From NCBI RefSeq assembly GCF_050436995.1, contig NC_134754.1:4829001-4893000 (forward strand): DNA of 64,000 nucleotides. The letters run 5' to 3'. This document shows positions 23,237 to 35,805 of this stretch, piece by piece; position 1 is the first letter of the stretch; the number at the start of each line of letters is the position of its first letter. The position numbers and the translations under genes were made by a program. The stretch is from Anticarsia gemmatalis. Lineage: Eukaryota > Arthropoda > Insecta > Lepidoptera > Erebidae. Under the pieces are notes generated by a model. The model saw only the letters and a program-made list of their open reading frames with translations. It was not told the DNA's origin and did not search any database.

Positions 23237-26200
23237 GATGCTGTATACTGGCAAAGATAGAGGCTTCATGAAAGTGTATTGTGGGATAAAAAGTGTTAAA
23301 GGCGGTAGTAAACCTTAGTTAGCCCTAGAGATTATTGAAACTAACTTTTGATTGGTTTGTCACATACGCAATTTCCTTGGCGAATGACAGTATTTACGAC
23401 CGGTGCGTAGGTAATTAAACTTATAAAACGCAATCCATGGGGTTATTTCACGTGTCTACAAATCACTTAATTATTTTGCGGATTTTAAAGTTTTGCTAGC
23501 AAATTATTAGTTCCCGTTCCCGTTTTAGGTCAAGAATTGCGGCAATAAAACAGAACATTAAATTTCATTTCGAGATTCCATTACTTTTTCAAAGTTTCTC
23601 AAATTCCATACAAACATCTGTTATAATTATATACGCATTGATATCCAGTAGAATTTTTAAATAACTATCTTTATGAAGTTATAAATCTACAAAGAAAGAT
23701 GACGGGTGCAATCATCATAAAACTTTTCTATAAAGCAAAATAATTGCGTAATCAACGAAATCTATTTATTGCTTAATTATCAAATATTATGACTGAAGTA
23801 ACTATGATTAATATTGAAGAGAAATATTTTAATTTGTGGTCTCTAACAAGACCAGCGTGTTTCGTCACGCACATGAGATTTTGCACGGCAATGCCTGTTT
23901 CGGTACCAATTATGTGATTGGTAGATCAAACTACACAATCCTGTTACGGTCGTTAACGCAGTCTATAGAATACACAAGTTTGTATTGCAAGCTCAATCAA
24001 CAATGCTAATTTCATACAAGATACTAGAGGTTTTGAAAGAAAATGGACGGCAATTTATGCAGAGTTCGTGTCGAACTAACTAAACTGTATCTAGCTAAAC
24101 CATTCAGAAATATTTGCAGTTCTAGGTAAAAAGTGTAACGTAAGGGCAATAATTTGCAAAAGTAACAACTTGTACACAATACGTAAAACCAAAACTGAAC
24201 AATACGTGTACCTACTTGATGATAACTATCAGCAATCGACTTCGTAAAGGAAGGCATAACTAATTCGTGAAATTCGCTAAGCCCGTTCATTGTCTTAAGT
24301 TGCGATCTGATTAATAAGTATCACGGTAGTAGTTTAGAAATACTTGTTACCTCACCATTTATCGCTAGATTTCCTTTCTTTCTTTTGTGAGGAACTAGCC
24401 AATTAGTCAAAGTTATTTGATTGCTCGTTAGACAATGTTCTCAAAAAAAATGTCTCCCTTATACTTTTCTTCCAAAATATTTAACAGTTAATTTACACAT
24501 GAAACTAGCCGAGCCAAACATTCTTCTACAAATCCGTACGTACAAATGGGCATTAGTAAGAAACACTTGCAAAATGTACAAACAATCTTGAAAGAAGAAA
24601 AAGAGCTAACTTTTCCACCGCATACTCAAGACTCCATACAAGTTAATAAACATTGCAAGAGTCAAGAGCTTAGTTTGCTTTAGCTTGCAAACTTGAAGAC
24701 GCGGTAATACGACCACATGTTAGCGTTCAATGGCGGATCGGGACGACAGCTACCGTTCCGCCTGCGAATTAATTACGATACCGTTATACGATAGAGTAAA
24801 TAAAACAAGTTTAGCCTAAGGCTGATTATGAATTATGCGTCCACTTTGAATGATGGGCAGAGCAAAATCCAAACTAATATTTAGAGGCTTAGTCATGATC
24901 AAATTATTTTTATAGCCTTACGTAGGCAGATTTTATGATAGACTTTAATAGTGGCAAAATCTAGATTAATGCAACAAGTTGAATCAGTTCTAGACGTAAA
25001 AGCATTAAGAGATTTGGATAGATTTTTTGCAGAATCCATAAGGATTATTCATTTGATTGCAGTGGTGATACCGAAAGGAAAAAAGGACCCATTAAACGAT
25101 TTTTTGTAAAAACAACATAAAACTTCAATTTTTCTGTTAACCTTTTCATATATACCTATCTATACATTTATCAGATGATATTAATTGGTTTGATAAATAA
25201 ATGATATCAGAAAAAGCCAATTAGCTTACCATTGATTAAAAACGTTTTTCAACTTGCAGATTGATGCAATTAATTCTGCAATATTTTACTAAAGCTAATA
25301 ACTAGAGGCCGTGCAGTAAACATGTTGGAGAACTGGTACCATCTGCGTAAATACCTGTTTATGAAATGAATATCTAGTAGCTCCATTATTTTTTGCTAAT
25401 CCTTCGAATACACGGCGCTGTGGATTATCGCAAATGGCCATTATGTCAAGAGTTGACATCGTCCGTTTCAAACTAACAAAAAATCAACTCGTCATTACAA
25501 GAAATGTTTATATCACGATACATTCCTGCTTTTTAAACGGTTTAATAATGAACGCGGAATATGCATATATTTTTAACGATTGTCTGCTTCTAAATTCTTT
25601 TTCTAAACTAACAGGGAGTTATTTTGGTACTTAGAAACTAATGATTCGTTTTCAATCTGTTGTTTTGTATGGCTATTCTACTGTCATGTTATCAGGCACG
25701 TACACTTCTTTAATAGTATCTGAACGAACACTTTGTTTCTGCACCGCGTGATCGTCTATTTTCGTTCGCATGTTTTTTATTCGACTGAGCTTTATTGATT
25801 TTTTGCTACCAGAATTCCTTCACTTTATATGCTTCATCAATTCCACTCCAACTCCTTATAAAGGAGTCGGCTATTGTCTTTTGTTTTAGTACATTGCGTT
25901 TTGTTCACATGTTTTGTTTGATAAAACGCCTTGTCATTATTCAATGTATAAGTTTTTTACTAGTCTACGCACCGACAATATTGGTAATGGCAACTGTTGC
26001 GAGAGCCATTAAATCATTTTTATAATTCGAATCACCCATTTCGTTTTACCTACAGCCGTGCCTTAAGAAAACTCCAATTTCACTATGTGGTTTACCGTTA
26101 GCTAAATAGTAGTATCAATCATAATCTTCATTGGTAAGATTCGCTCGAGTATTTTAGATGATTGTTATTAGTAGTTTTGAGTTATGAACATCGGTAGTGG

Positions 26201-29200
26201 ACCGACGAGTACTATCTAATGGAATTTTAAGAGGCAACTTGATTAATTTCGGACGTGCAGAATTTCTGTTATAATGTCTGACGTTAATTGGAAGACTTTG
26301 TATTGTTTCGCTCTATTATTTAAATTGAAGCGAGCAAATTGCTGAGTAATCTCACGAAACTGGTAGCGCAAAATTGATTATCCTCCGTAGTTAAAAAAAA
26401 ATCGACACAGATCGTAATATTGATTACCGTGTAGGTAAGTAATAACCGTTGTAGTTAATGGCAAAATAAATTTCATATTATTTACCATTGACAACTACAA
26501 ATAGTACCTATAAGAATGTTGGATATTTACTGGTTTCTCGTGAATATATTCAATGCAAATAATGATAAAATGCTCAATAAATTCCCATTAATAAGGAAGC
26601 AATTTCTTTGCACTTCCCAATGATATATGGAGAGAGGCGGGAGTAGCAATTATTTTTTTAAACCCCCTGCCTGCGTTCACGGACTTTAAAAATCGACAAG
26701 ATATTTGTCTTGTGAGGTTTTAATGTCCATTTTCGTACCGTTTACAATCAATAATGGTCAATAAAATGCGGGCACGCAATCTCCGTGTATTTTAGTGAAT
26801 GGCTGTAAATAATTATAGTGAACAATACAATGTAGAATAGCGTTCTTCGTAAATTGTCTTGCTTAAACTAGCAGTGTAAATAAGAACGTGATGTTTATAG
26901 GCTCATCTTATTAACTGGTGAGTGCGCACTTTACTGTTGTGTTAAATCGTGTGCATTCAATTTAGCACGGGATTATCGTAACTCAAAGTTTTATAGGCTA
27001 TTGACAAGAATACGTTCCAAAGCATTGTCTGTCGAAATAAATTGCACTAAATTATTTAGCACAGCCATAACGTATCTCGTCTTTAACAAATGTATTAAAA
27101 TTTATACGAACACGACTCGATGTCGAAGAGGATATATCAGACACAGATACTTGTTCATGCCTTGTTGCCTAACTAATCACTCAATAAATTACTCGTTTGA
27201 ATGCAGCATGTCTGTGCGTTCGACTACATCTTGGGACGCATCATACCTATAAAATTTGTCCGGTACGTCAATTCATATTTATGTTTCTAAGTGATATAAA
27301 GCTCAGCGACTATCGAATTAACTCGTCATTCCGTTGGGACGTTATCGACGCACGACATCGGTAGCCGACAAGTCGACTATCTGTCGCATGTCGGCTGCGT
27401 TTTATTTTACGCAGTATGTGACATGCGCCCGCTGTCACCCGCGCTCCTTAGCGTTAATTTAAAATGGACAAATGTCATGTTATTACGTTTGCTTGCGATT
27501 GCCGATAACACTTCTTGAAATTCAGTTCGATATCTTGATCAGTTTCTGGAATTTGATTTCTGAAAAGTCACAGCGTTATAGATATTATGTTAATTAAAAT
27601 AATAAAAAATGTCATTGACCTAAACGATCACGTAATACTTCGCAGGAAAATTTAATTTATATGACGTGATGGTATAAAGCACGCAAAGTGTTAAAATAAA
27701 TTATATGACCGTAAAATTCTAATAAGTATATAAATTAAAAGCTTTTATAATTTACAACACTAAACTATTTGCATAATTTTTATATTAGACGACCGCAGTT
27801 TGCGACTAATGCGTAACACGGATATCGTTTGATCTACCGATCAATACGTATGGTCTGGGCCCATAACATATGATTTTAATAGACCATATTATGTAACCAT
27901 TTAAAAGATATTGTCAAATTATGACGAATAAGGCGCATGAGACATTATAAATAAGTATGCTAGTCGAAACTGACGCCACGTTACTGCTTTGTTACTACGT
28001 TTCTATAATTTTATGAGTTGGTTTGTAGAGATTCATAAATAAATTTTATTTTATGAAAACGAAAATTATTTATTTAGATGCCATGCTTTAGTAGTATTAC
28101 TAGTTATTAGTAAGTTAATATGATTAGTATTAGTCGTATGGGCTAAGAGCAAATTATTTCTAAATTAATAAATTTGTATTCATAGCTTTGAGCCTTATGC
28201 CACTTTAGTACTGAGTTTAATTGAGGATGTCTTACAAGGCATCCTTCTTTCAATATTAGTAGTCAACGGAAATATTACTTGAGAACTTGCAAGATGATTC
28301 TCATTTGCATCATTCCCCACCGGCGACGGTCGTACATAACAGATATCACTTAATAACACACTACGCACAACTAACCAACTGCGAATACTATTTTTATAAA
28401 CGTGGGTGGCGCTTCATAGGTTTGTATTAAAATATTTGACTAGCTCCGGGCCACGACGCCTATCTAATTAACCACGATCGACACTGAAAATACCATTAAA
28501 TTGTCAAACAACAAATAAATTTAGACCATACAGTAAATTGATCGAGCCCCCAGATGTCCGATACAACAACGATCTTATCGTTACCATTAATATATAGCTT
28601 TAAATGAATATACTATCCCGACTCACGATATATTTCAATTTTTTGAATCTTAATTAACGCTACTCTACACTGACAAAAAAACTAATTAAGAATGCGCAAT
28701 AATCTCCGTCCTGTCATTATGTAGCTATAAAACATTGATTTAAAATCCCAACCTTTTTTGTTTAATCTTAGACGAAATTTATATGCATTTTATATTCCCG
28801 AATTGGGTAACAATTTCTATTTAGAATATACAATGTGACAGTTTCTTAAACGGTTTCTTTTGTGCGTCGATAAATATGTCAATTGTAGAATATGGAGATT
28901 GGCTGTAAACTGTAAGATCGAGCTTAACATGTAAGTGCACCGATAATCGCGGCGATTCACTCAAAATCGATGGACGTAAGCTGATCTTTTATTATTCTAT
29001 TGCTTTCGATCGAAGGATATGTGCGTTGTCCGTTGTGACCGTTTGAGTTCGATGCGTGTACGTATTTTATGGGAACATAAATATCAGTGGATGGCCGTCG
29101 AAACGGGCCGACGCGCGGGCGCAGGCCGCGGGCGCACAAACCGGTCGTAATTTTTATTCGCCGCTCAGTGAACAATTTCGGTAAATTTGTTTGCATGTAC

Positions 29201-31239
29201 CGGGTTTTGTTTGAGCATTAGCAACGGCCGAGTTATGGATGCGATCTTAAATAACAATAATTGTGGACGTCCGAATGTATGAGCGAGATGCCCATGTTTT
29301 ATTGGTTGTGTATTTTTTACATCGACGTTGTTTGAATTATAATATTTATTTCTTTTAGTCGGACATAAATTTGGCAAACTAACAAACCGAACGTATAATT
29401 AATGTAGAGGTATAAAGACGTCAATGTATTTTTATTAGTCTTAAGTACGATGTGTTTATTGCTATTATTTGTATTTAATCGGCTATTCAAATCTTTGAAG
29501 ACTTTCTAATTGATATCATTTTATATTTAATCTCGACCGGAAGACAATAATACTGTGCGGTTATCAAAAGTTCACAAAACGGTTTTGTTTATCTCTGCCA
29601 CAGTTTCCATAAGCACCGATAGATGATTTTGGTTCGCTAACGGTTGCTTCATTTCCTCAGTATCGGCGCATCGATCCTTCGATATAACGTAGGTAAATTT
29701 AAAATGATGCATTGTACTCCCTGTCCCACGCATCTTTGGACTAATATAATCAGATAGGGTTAAGAATTAGCTATCCATCATTGACGATAATGATATTTGA
29801 CGGGCTCTTACGATTGTGCTCTCGATAAATTTATAAATACCACAAGTTTGATTGATACGATGCGATGCCAAATTTGTATGCGAAGTTGAGTAATCTGGTG
29901 ACTTTTTGTTTTGTTAGTTTGCTGCTGGTTGACAAATCGTCTGTCATAATATTGCAGCCATTCATCATACTATTAAAAAATAACTGGAACCAATCCGGTC
30001 AAAAGTTTAGATCGACGGAGTTGTTCATAGATTAAAGAGAAATGAATTAATAATATTTTGCTGTTTAATCATCGACTTGTTATAATTATTTTTTGTTTGA
30101 ATATTAAGGAATAACCTTGCCAAAAAAAAGAATTACCTAAATATGTCATTGTGAAAATATTTATTAGTTTACATTATGTGAGTACAGTATGTGTACGATG
30201 TCTGAATCTACACAAGATTTGCTACGGCAAATGTACACACTTATATTAATAAGTGAACAATACAAAAACACGTCCCATTAATAAAGTTTATAGTACAAAA
30301 CTTATGGCACTTTTTCGCAGTAATTAAGAGATTTACAACACAACATAGCAAGCCTTAGAAAAGTTGATAAAAAACGCACATTCATTATCAACATGAAGAC
30401 AGGATGCTATAGTGATCTGTTAACAAAAACCCTGGGAAGTATAGCGATTGAAGCCTTTAATATTGTACACTGAACCATTAAAACCATGTAACTGCTTTTA
30501 CAGATTTCATCTCGGTAAGTCGTTTTTATTTGCCTCAATGTCACCTTATTTACGGCAAGGAATTTATAAAGCGAGCTATGGATGTTATGTTTTTGCTTAA
30601 GGAAAGATTTTCTACTATATTCATTGCTATGTTTAATATAAATTTAGAACAAAGATAGGGTAGTAATATCATTTAGATGAATACGTAAGAGGAACTTGCA
30701 TTTATTGCAATGTACTTATGATATGTTAAGAATAAAGAAGATAGAGCCAGTTCCATGCAACAATATCGCTGCTGTATTTAAAAGATCTTAGTTGAGTCGC
30801 GAATTAATATGTCCGAGGTGTTCGAAGGTCTCTAACAAAAAGATTGAATGTTACTTTCTAGCCATAAACAAGAAGAAAATCATAAGAATCTATTATAACC
30901 GTGACCATATGGCGTATAACAAAAAAGAACTCAGTTAGAACTCAGTGCTAGACTCCATAAACGGCGATTGGCATGCTCTCTAACAAACTATAACTATAGA
31001 TATATAATTAGCTCTAGAGAAGGCGAATCGTGAACTATGTTGTTAAAAAGAAATAACCATTAAGTTGCTCGCTGTTTCGTATGTCCAATCTAAAATAATT
31101 ATGTTCGTGAAAGTTAATATTGCAACTTTTTAAAGGAATCTTATTACTTGGTAGTCTATTGGTTTTTTGTAGTATACTTGTGCAAAAGAAAGTTATTTCC
31201 GTTCGTTTATTATCAACTTAGATGACAGTGATTATGGAT
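23237..31239. other. 8 kb of unique DNA, possibly with conserved noncoding patches
   Basis: No gene, RNA or transposon recognised. The only notable composition change is a CpG-rich island at 29030-29240. Frames in this stretch are under 90 codons and lack recognisable motifs. Confidence 0.35.
29030..29240. promoter_or_regulatory. CpG-rich patch in AT-rich DNA
   Basis: Densest at 29090-29150, with words such as GGGCCGACGCGCGGGCGCAG. In otherwise AT-rich intergenic DNA this could be a promoter, an enhancer or a conserved noncoding element. Short overlapping frames on the minus strand (28957-29377) are probably a by-product of the composition. No TATA box or initiator was confirmed. Confidence 0.25.
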
Positions 31240-31335
31240 ATAAAACTGTCGTATGATAGCCTAGTTGGGAGACCCTTGGACCGCTAAGTCGGAGGTCTCG
31301 GGTTCAAGCCATGACATACAAAAAATATTTTTGTA
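31240..31335 (+). mobile_element. tRNA-like SINE head or tRNA pseudogene
   Basis: An A-box-like TAGCCTAGTTGG at 31257-31268 and a B-box-like GGTTCAAGCC at 31301-31310 are spaced as in a tRNA-derived promoter. The following sequence (ATGACATACAAAAAATATTT) does not complete a tRNA acceptor stem. It differs from the SINE at 11.5 kb and is probably another SINE family or a tRNA-derived pseudogene. Confidence 0.55.
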
Positions 31336-31799
31336 GCAAACTTAATTATTAGGTTCCTTAATAGTAACATCAAACATGGCAAGCTAAAGTCATGCCTTTA
31401 ATGGCTTTATTGTTAGATTGAAAATTATATAATTACTGCCAACTTGTAGAAAGACCACCTGTTCGACAACTCACAAAACGTCGCCTTATAAGGATGCCAA
31501 CGAAAGTTGACATTGTAGGCAAGGTAGATTGCAGAAGAATTTGTTTCTCCACTTCAAAGAGATTGAAAAGCCACAGTGCATGAAAGCATTAGAAATCACT
31601 TTTCATTTAGTAAACAATATATGGTTAAAATGCAAATACGTAAGAAACATCAGTTTATCGATTTAGCTTTGTAGATTCGGAATGTTTTACCGTTACACAA
31701 ATCCTCTGGCTTTTCTGTATTTTTTTTTATTATGACAAAAGGTAATAGCAAACATTTCTGAATACAATATCCTGGTAATTACTTCATCGATATCGACGA
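31336..31799. other. unique DNA
   Basis: No feature recognised. Confidence 0.35.
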
Positions 31800-31808
31800 C
31801 AGTTAGCG

Positions 31809-31911
31809 CACGTGTGTTCGCAATAATCATATGTGTCTGACTCTGATTGTACACATTGAGGTCATTCGTGATCTTAGATTTGTTCGCCCTGATTCTTGTA
31901 ATTTCTACAAA
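31809..31911 (+). repeat. VxLDLxAL segment, copy 1 of 3
   Basis: Contains TCGTGATCTTAGATTTG at 31868 onward, 17 bases identical to the copy at 33.6 kb. Read in frame it gives FVILDLFALILV, within a 69-codon frame at 31847-32056 that begins at TTG just after a TGA stop. Two related segments lie downstream, at 32.6 and 33.6 kb. It may be a diverged duplicated exon, a decayed short gene or a noncoding repeat. No splice sites could be fixed, although GT dinucleotides follow the conserved block. Confidence 0.5.
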
Positions 31912-32592
31912 ATTACCATGCGTCGCTCATTCTTTCGGAACGTTTTTCGTGATCAACATACTTTTTTATGTTGACAAAGTGCATGTTGTGCTAGTTTTGC
32001 TCAATTTTAGTATGTTATTAAAGACCATAATAGTTAAGGAAGGTCAAGAATTTTAAATTTTATCACTTCATTTTATGTTGACATGACTACACGATTGCCT
32101 CAATATACTTATATGCTGTGCTAATTTGATTGACCAAAATCGTGGTATGCTGTCGCGACTTAAGCATTTTGTGTGTTGTAAACATGAGTTCCATTCGACA
32201 TTCGAAAGCTCTACCTACAGGCAATAAAGGTTGGTGATTTTAAAAATTCCGTGATACATACAGACAAACATAAAATCACGCCTTTTTACCATAGGGGTTG
32301 GTAGAGACCAGAGAACGCCACTTAATACGATTCTTATAAACTTCCTCTGCTTCCGCCGGTTAGGTACAAGTACATAAAAAACATATTATTTATTTAATTC
32401 ATTAATTAATTCGTTTATTAAATTTACTTTCTTTAGTGATTTTGTTATTAAATTGGTAAATCAACAAAAACATATCAGTAGCTATCATGACATCCTGGCA
32501 CACATCAAAAGGCCCGTACAACTAATTGAATAGTACGAATAAAAATAGTTGGCTATCGATCGTGCGTGTACACAATACTTACACGTGCTTGA
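31912..32592. other. unique DNA between VxLDLxAL copies
   Basis: No feature recognised apart from the continuation of the copy 1 reading frame to 32056. Confidence 0.35.
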
Positions 32593-32727
32593 AAAATGTT
32601 GAATGATGAATTGCGAGTATGTAGAAATATGCACAACGTGTGTGAGTGGCTTAAGCGATACATGTACTTGGACATATTCGTGATGTTAGATTTAAACGCT
32701 CTATTTCTGCTACTATGTTGCTATGAG
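32593..32727 (+). repeat. VxLDLxAL segment, copy 2 of 3
   Basis: An open frame of about 44 codons with ATG codons at 32596, 32629 and 32662. It encodes MYLDIFVMLDLNALFLLL in its second half and ends in TGA about 32725. The DNA block TCGTGATGTTAGATTTAAAC aligns to the copies at 31868 and 33614, and similarity to copy 3 extends back to a shared ACGTGT word, so the related unit is about 80 bp. The frame is too short for a normal gene; an exon or a diverged repeat is possible. Confidence 0.45.
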
Positions 32728-33563
32728 AACCGGATCACTATTTGAAGAGTTTGAATGTTTGTTTAAAATGGGGTTATGAGAAAACATGATTTATAATTAG
32801 AAAATAGTGTAAAAAAACATCGACTAGAAGCGTCTCATTAGCAGATTTCGAAATACATTACGATTATGGAAACTACTGAATGTTTACGAGTAAAATTTTG
32901 GAAGCAATACGTATATAATAGTATGCCACTGCCGGGTAAAGAACCTTTGCTTTTATTCAATAACTATCGAATAAAAGAAAATCTGTTGCAACTTAACAAG
33001 TTATTTATTTCATTAGGCCCCTTTTCCTGTCTTTGATAACTTTTCCAGAATAACGACTCGATAGCATTGACTTATCTTGGCAAGGGAAGTATTCTGAAAA
33101 AGCAAGTCATCCATTGAAAGCACGATTGCGGAAATGTTGGTTAACCGCAGAGGCCAATCGATCTGAACAGTAGCTGTTTAGATACAAGCCTATAAGAAAT
33201 TACAATAGCTTTGAAAACTGTGGAAGAAAAACTATGAGTAGTGCCTTGGCTGTATATTATTCTTTATAGCGCCTCCGTTTAAATTGTGGTTTGTATTTAA
33301 TTATTAATTTTTAATTTAATTATACGCATGATGACGATTTTGTACAACAAATAAAATAAACGAGTGTAGAGTTGTTCGAGAGATGATAAAAGGATTTTCT
33401 ACAGATCTATGAACTTTCTGCAACTTTTGGAAAACGATTGCACCCTTTTACAAAAGGAGAAAGAAAACTGAAACTTATTGGGACAACGTAATTGATACTT
33501 TGCACAATTGTTTTTGTTTAATGCTCTTGCGACAAATAATCGCAGGTCGACACGTCTTCTATA
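32728..33563. other. unique DNA between VxLDLxAL copies
   Basis: No feature recognised. Confidence 0.35.
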
Positions 33564-33570
33564 CAAATAG

Positions 33571-33699
33571 TACGTGTATGTCGCGGTACAACATTGTGTT
33601 TACACGGAGGGACTCGTGATCTTAGATTTGGACGCCCTACTTCCGTCGCTCGCTGGACTGGAATGCCATCTATTTCGTGAACTACGATGTTTAAGATGC
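33571..33699 (+). repeat. VxLDLxAL segment, copy 3 of 3 (exon-like)
   Basis: Bounded by an AG (33569-33570) and by GTATGT at 33700, as an internal exon would be. In frame it encodes EGLVILDLDALLPSLAGLE and continues with a Cys/Arg/Leu-rich stretch. The block TCGTGATCTTAGATTTGGAC aligns with copies at 31.87 and 32.68 kb. Differences among the three copies fall often at third codon positions of Leu and Ala codons (TTG/TTA, GCC/GCT, CTA/CTG), consistent with past coding constraint. No protein family is recognised, so an exon remains a hypothesis. Confidence 0.45.
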
Positions 33700-33759
33700 G
33701 GTATGTATATTTTTTTAATAATATGTTTGTTTTTTTTCGGAGATAAGTACTTCTGTTAA

Positions 33760-34652
33760 AGTGCTTAATGCTTACAACTGCAATTACGTTTACAGTGACT
33801 ATTGAGGGTTCATTGACACGTAACCGAACTTGCTAAAATAATCATAATTACTTGTACCTACACTATTTATAAGCCTCAGATTTTCATTCTTAACGCAATC
33901 GTAAAAACATTACATTTCTAGTCGCGTACTTTAACTAAATAAAAAACATGTCAGTAGGTCAGTATTATTCCGTAAAACATTCCTCATAAACCAAATAACT
34001 CGTGGACAGCAAATTACGGCAATTTTCTCTATAACTTTTATTAACTCACTCGAAATTACATGTAACTTGAGTATGTAACTTTCATTATTTCTAAATCGTT
34101 GAACTACTGCGTATCCCACTGCTATGGTAGGTACAGTAACAAGCAAACATACATGTTTGAAGGCTATCCCTATTTTTTTGTATTTTGATTGATTTTCATA
34201 TTGATTAGAGCGTAAGAAGTACCGTGAAAAAAAAAGATGCTAGTGATTATTTTAAAACTATATTTATTTTGCTTTCTATATTTATTCTGAATTATAAGTA
34301 TTTGTCAAAAGCAAAATCTTAGTAATTACTTTCATTCAGCAAATCACATCGCAATAGAAAGTCTTCTACCATCTGACCCGTAACATACGATACGTATCTA
34401 TTATAAATATAATATGACAATGGTATATTAACAATGAAGTAGACGAGACGATAGGATCAAGTACGGTTCATTCATCATTTAGTATTAGAACGGTGGGAGT
34501 ATGAATATTAGTATGATAAACAAACTCCTTGATAGTATCGGTGTTTAGACTGTTTTAATAGTTTTAGGGTCAATGTCTTGGTACTGTTTTGTTTTGTAGA
34601 TTATCGTACCGATGCTACTGAAGTAAAGGTAATATTGCTTCGTATTAATATA
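33760..34652. other. unique DNA
   Basis: No gene or repeat recognised up to the left end of the palindromic element. Confidence 0.35.
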
Positions 34653-35122
34653 ATGCCATCAAAAACATTCTGTAAAAACCTCAAGTCTCGCCGTAAAAAG
34701 TTGTGAGATCTATATAATACCAAGTCGATTAATCTATTTAGTCTCCACTTAAAGGACCTTCTGTCTTAAGTTATTACGTATGTTATTATCATGCCAATTT
34801 AAAAAAAATATCTTTAAAACAAATAGACCGACCTGGCCATCGCATGATTTGATTATTAGTATGTATCACACTACACAGCACGACGAGAAGTTAATGCTCC
34901 TGAAATGTTAATGGCGAATTTGTGTTTTCTTGCGATGACCAAGTCGATCTATTTGTTTTAAAGATATTTTTTTTAAATTGGCATGATAATAACATACGTA
35001 ATAACTTAAGACAGAAGGTCCTTTAAGTAGAGACTAAATAGATTAATCGACTTGGTATTATATAGATCTCACAACTTTTTACGGCGAGACTTGAGGTTTT
35101 TACAGAATGTTTTTGATGGCAT
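34653..35122. repeat. 470-bp palindrome (192-bp arms), copy 1
   Basis: Left arm 34653-34844, right arm 34931-35122, both opening ATGCCATCAAAAACATTCTG when read inward. The arms are nearly identical; the main mismatches are a CCGACCTGGCC versus TCGACTTGGTC stretch near the centre and a single C/T. In copy 2 the same CCGACCTGGCC asymmetry is kept, while several other positions have changed in both arms together. Confidence 0.95.
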
Positions 35123-35525
35123 CTCACTTCTTTTTGTAGAGCGAACATAAGTCCAATTTGTATGGAAAGACGTTTTTTTTCATAATTCAACATATTTTCC
35201 TATGGGAATGTTGTTCAGTTTCATGGGCTAAACACCCTTACCCACCCTATACCCCCTCCCGTTATGCCTCATATAGTAGGTACCTATTTACACCTATTTA
35301 TTTTATTTTCTACAGTAATAATAATCATTAACTGCAAATGTAACCTTGTATTCTTATACATTTATATGGGATTACAAAGTTATTGTTGCAGTTGGTGTAT
35401 TAAGAAAACTGGACCGAAATTAGAAAATATTGAATTTTTCCCATGAGAAAGACACTAAACCCTATTTGTATTCTAAATTTTAAGCTTCTAAGTCTGCTAG
35501 AAGTACCTTAGACTTTTGATGATCG

Positions 35526-35565
35526 GTGAGTCAGTGAGTCAGTGAATCAGTGAATCAGTGAGTGA
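35526..35565 (+). repeat. 8-bp tandem repeat with TGAGTCA cores, copy 1
   Basis: Units GTGAGTCA, GTGAGTCA, GTGAATCA, GTGAATCA, followed by GTGAGTGAC. TGAGTCA is also the consensus site of AP-1-type bZIP factors, so the element could carry binding sites wherever it lands; that function is only inference. The inverted copy at 56.2 kb has one unit fewer. Confidence 0.9.
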
Positions 35566-35781
35566 CAAAATTCAAAATTTTAGCAAGTTGTCATTCTTAA
35601 ACTACTGGTTCAAATTGACTGAAATTTTAAATATACCGTGTTGATACAATGACTGATTAGTTGCTGAAAATCCAGGCTTCTTGTTTTATCCACAACGAAA
35701 TTATAGGGGTGTCAAGAATAGCCCGAATTGCTTCGAGAAAAGGATGTTACGGCCGTGCCGCTTTTTTTTTGCTCGACTTGC

Positions 35782-35801
35782 GGGGGCACTTCCGTGCCCC
35801 C
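35782..35801. repeat. terminal hairpin of element copy 1
   Basis: Perfect 8-bp stem GGGGGCAC/GTGCCCCC with a TTCC loop, four bases from the element end. It is conserved exactly in copy 2 at 55975-55994. Confidence 0.95.
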
Positions 35802-35805
35802 AGAT

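Larger units (their letters stand above)
34653..35805 (+). mobile_element. palindrome-plus-hairpin element, copy 1 (possible Helitron-like)
   Basis: About 1.15 kb. From left to right: a 470-bp palindrome (34653-35122) with 192-bp arms and an 86-nt centre; a 680-bp AT-rich tail carrying an 8-bp tandem repeat (GTGAGTCA/GTGAATCA, 35526-35565); then a perfect 8-bp-stem hairpin, GGGGGCAC-TTCC-GTGCCCCC, at 35782-35801 just before the end at CAGAT. A second copy lies inverted at 55971-57117 with the same order and the same ends. Flanking DNA differs at the two sites and shows no target-site duplication. The ends fit insertion between an A and a T. No coding sequence is credible. A 3' hairpin and AT insertion without duplication recall Helitrons and Helentrons, but the canonical TC and CTRR ends are absent. 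Confidence 0.8.

Noticed and set aside
35264..35446. 60-codon frame, with an antisense counterpart at 56417-56608
   Set aside because: Both lie in the tail of the palindrome-plus-hairpin element and the copies do not preserve the same frame as a gene would.
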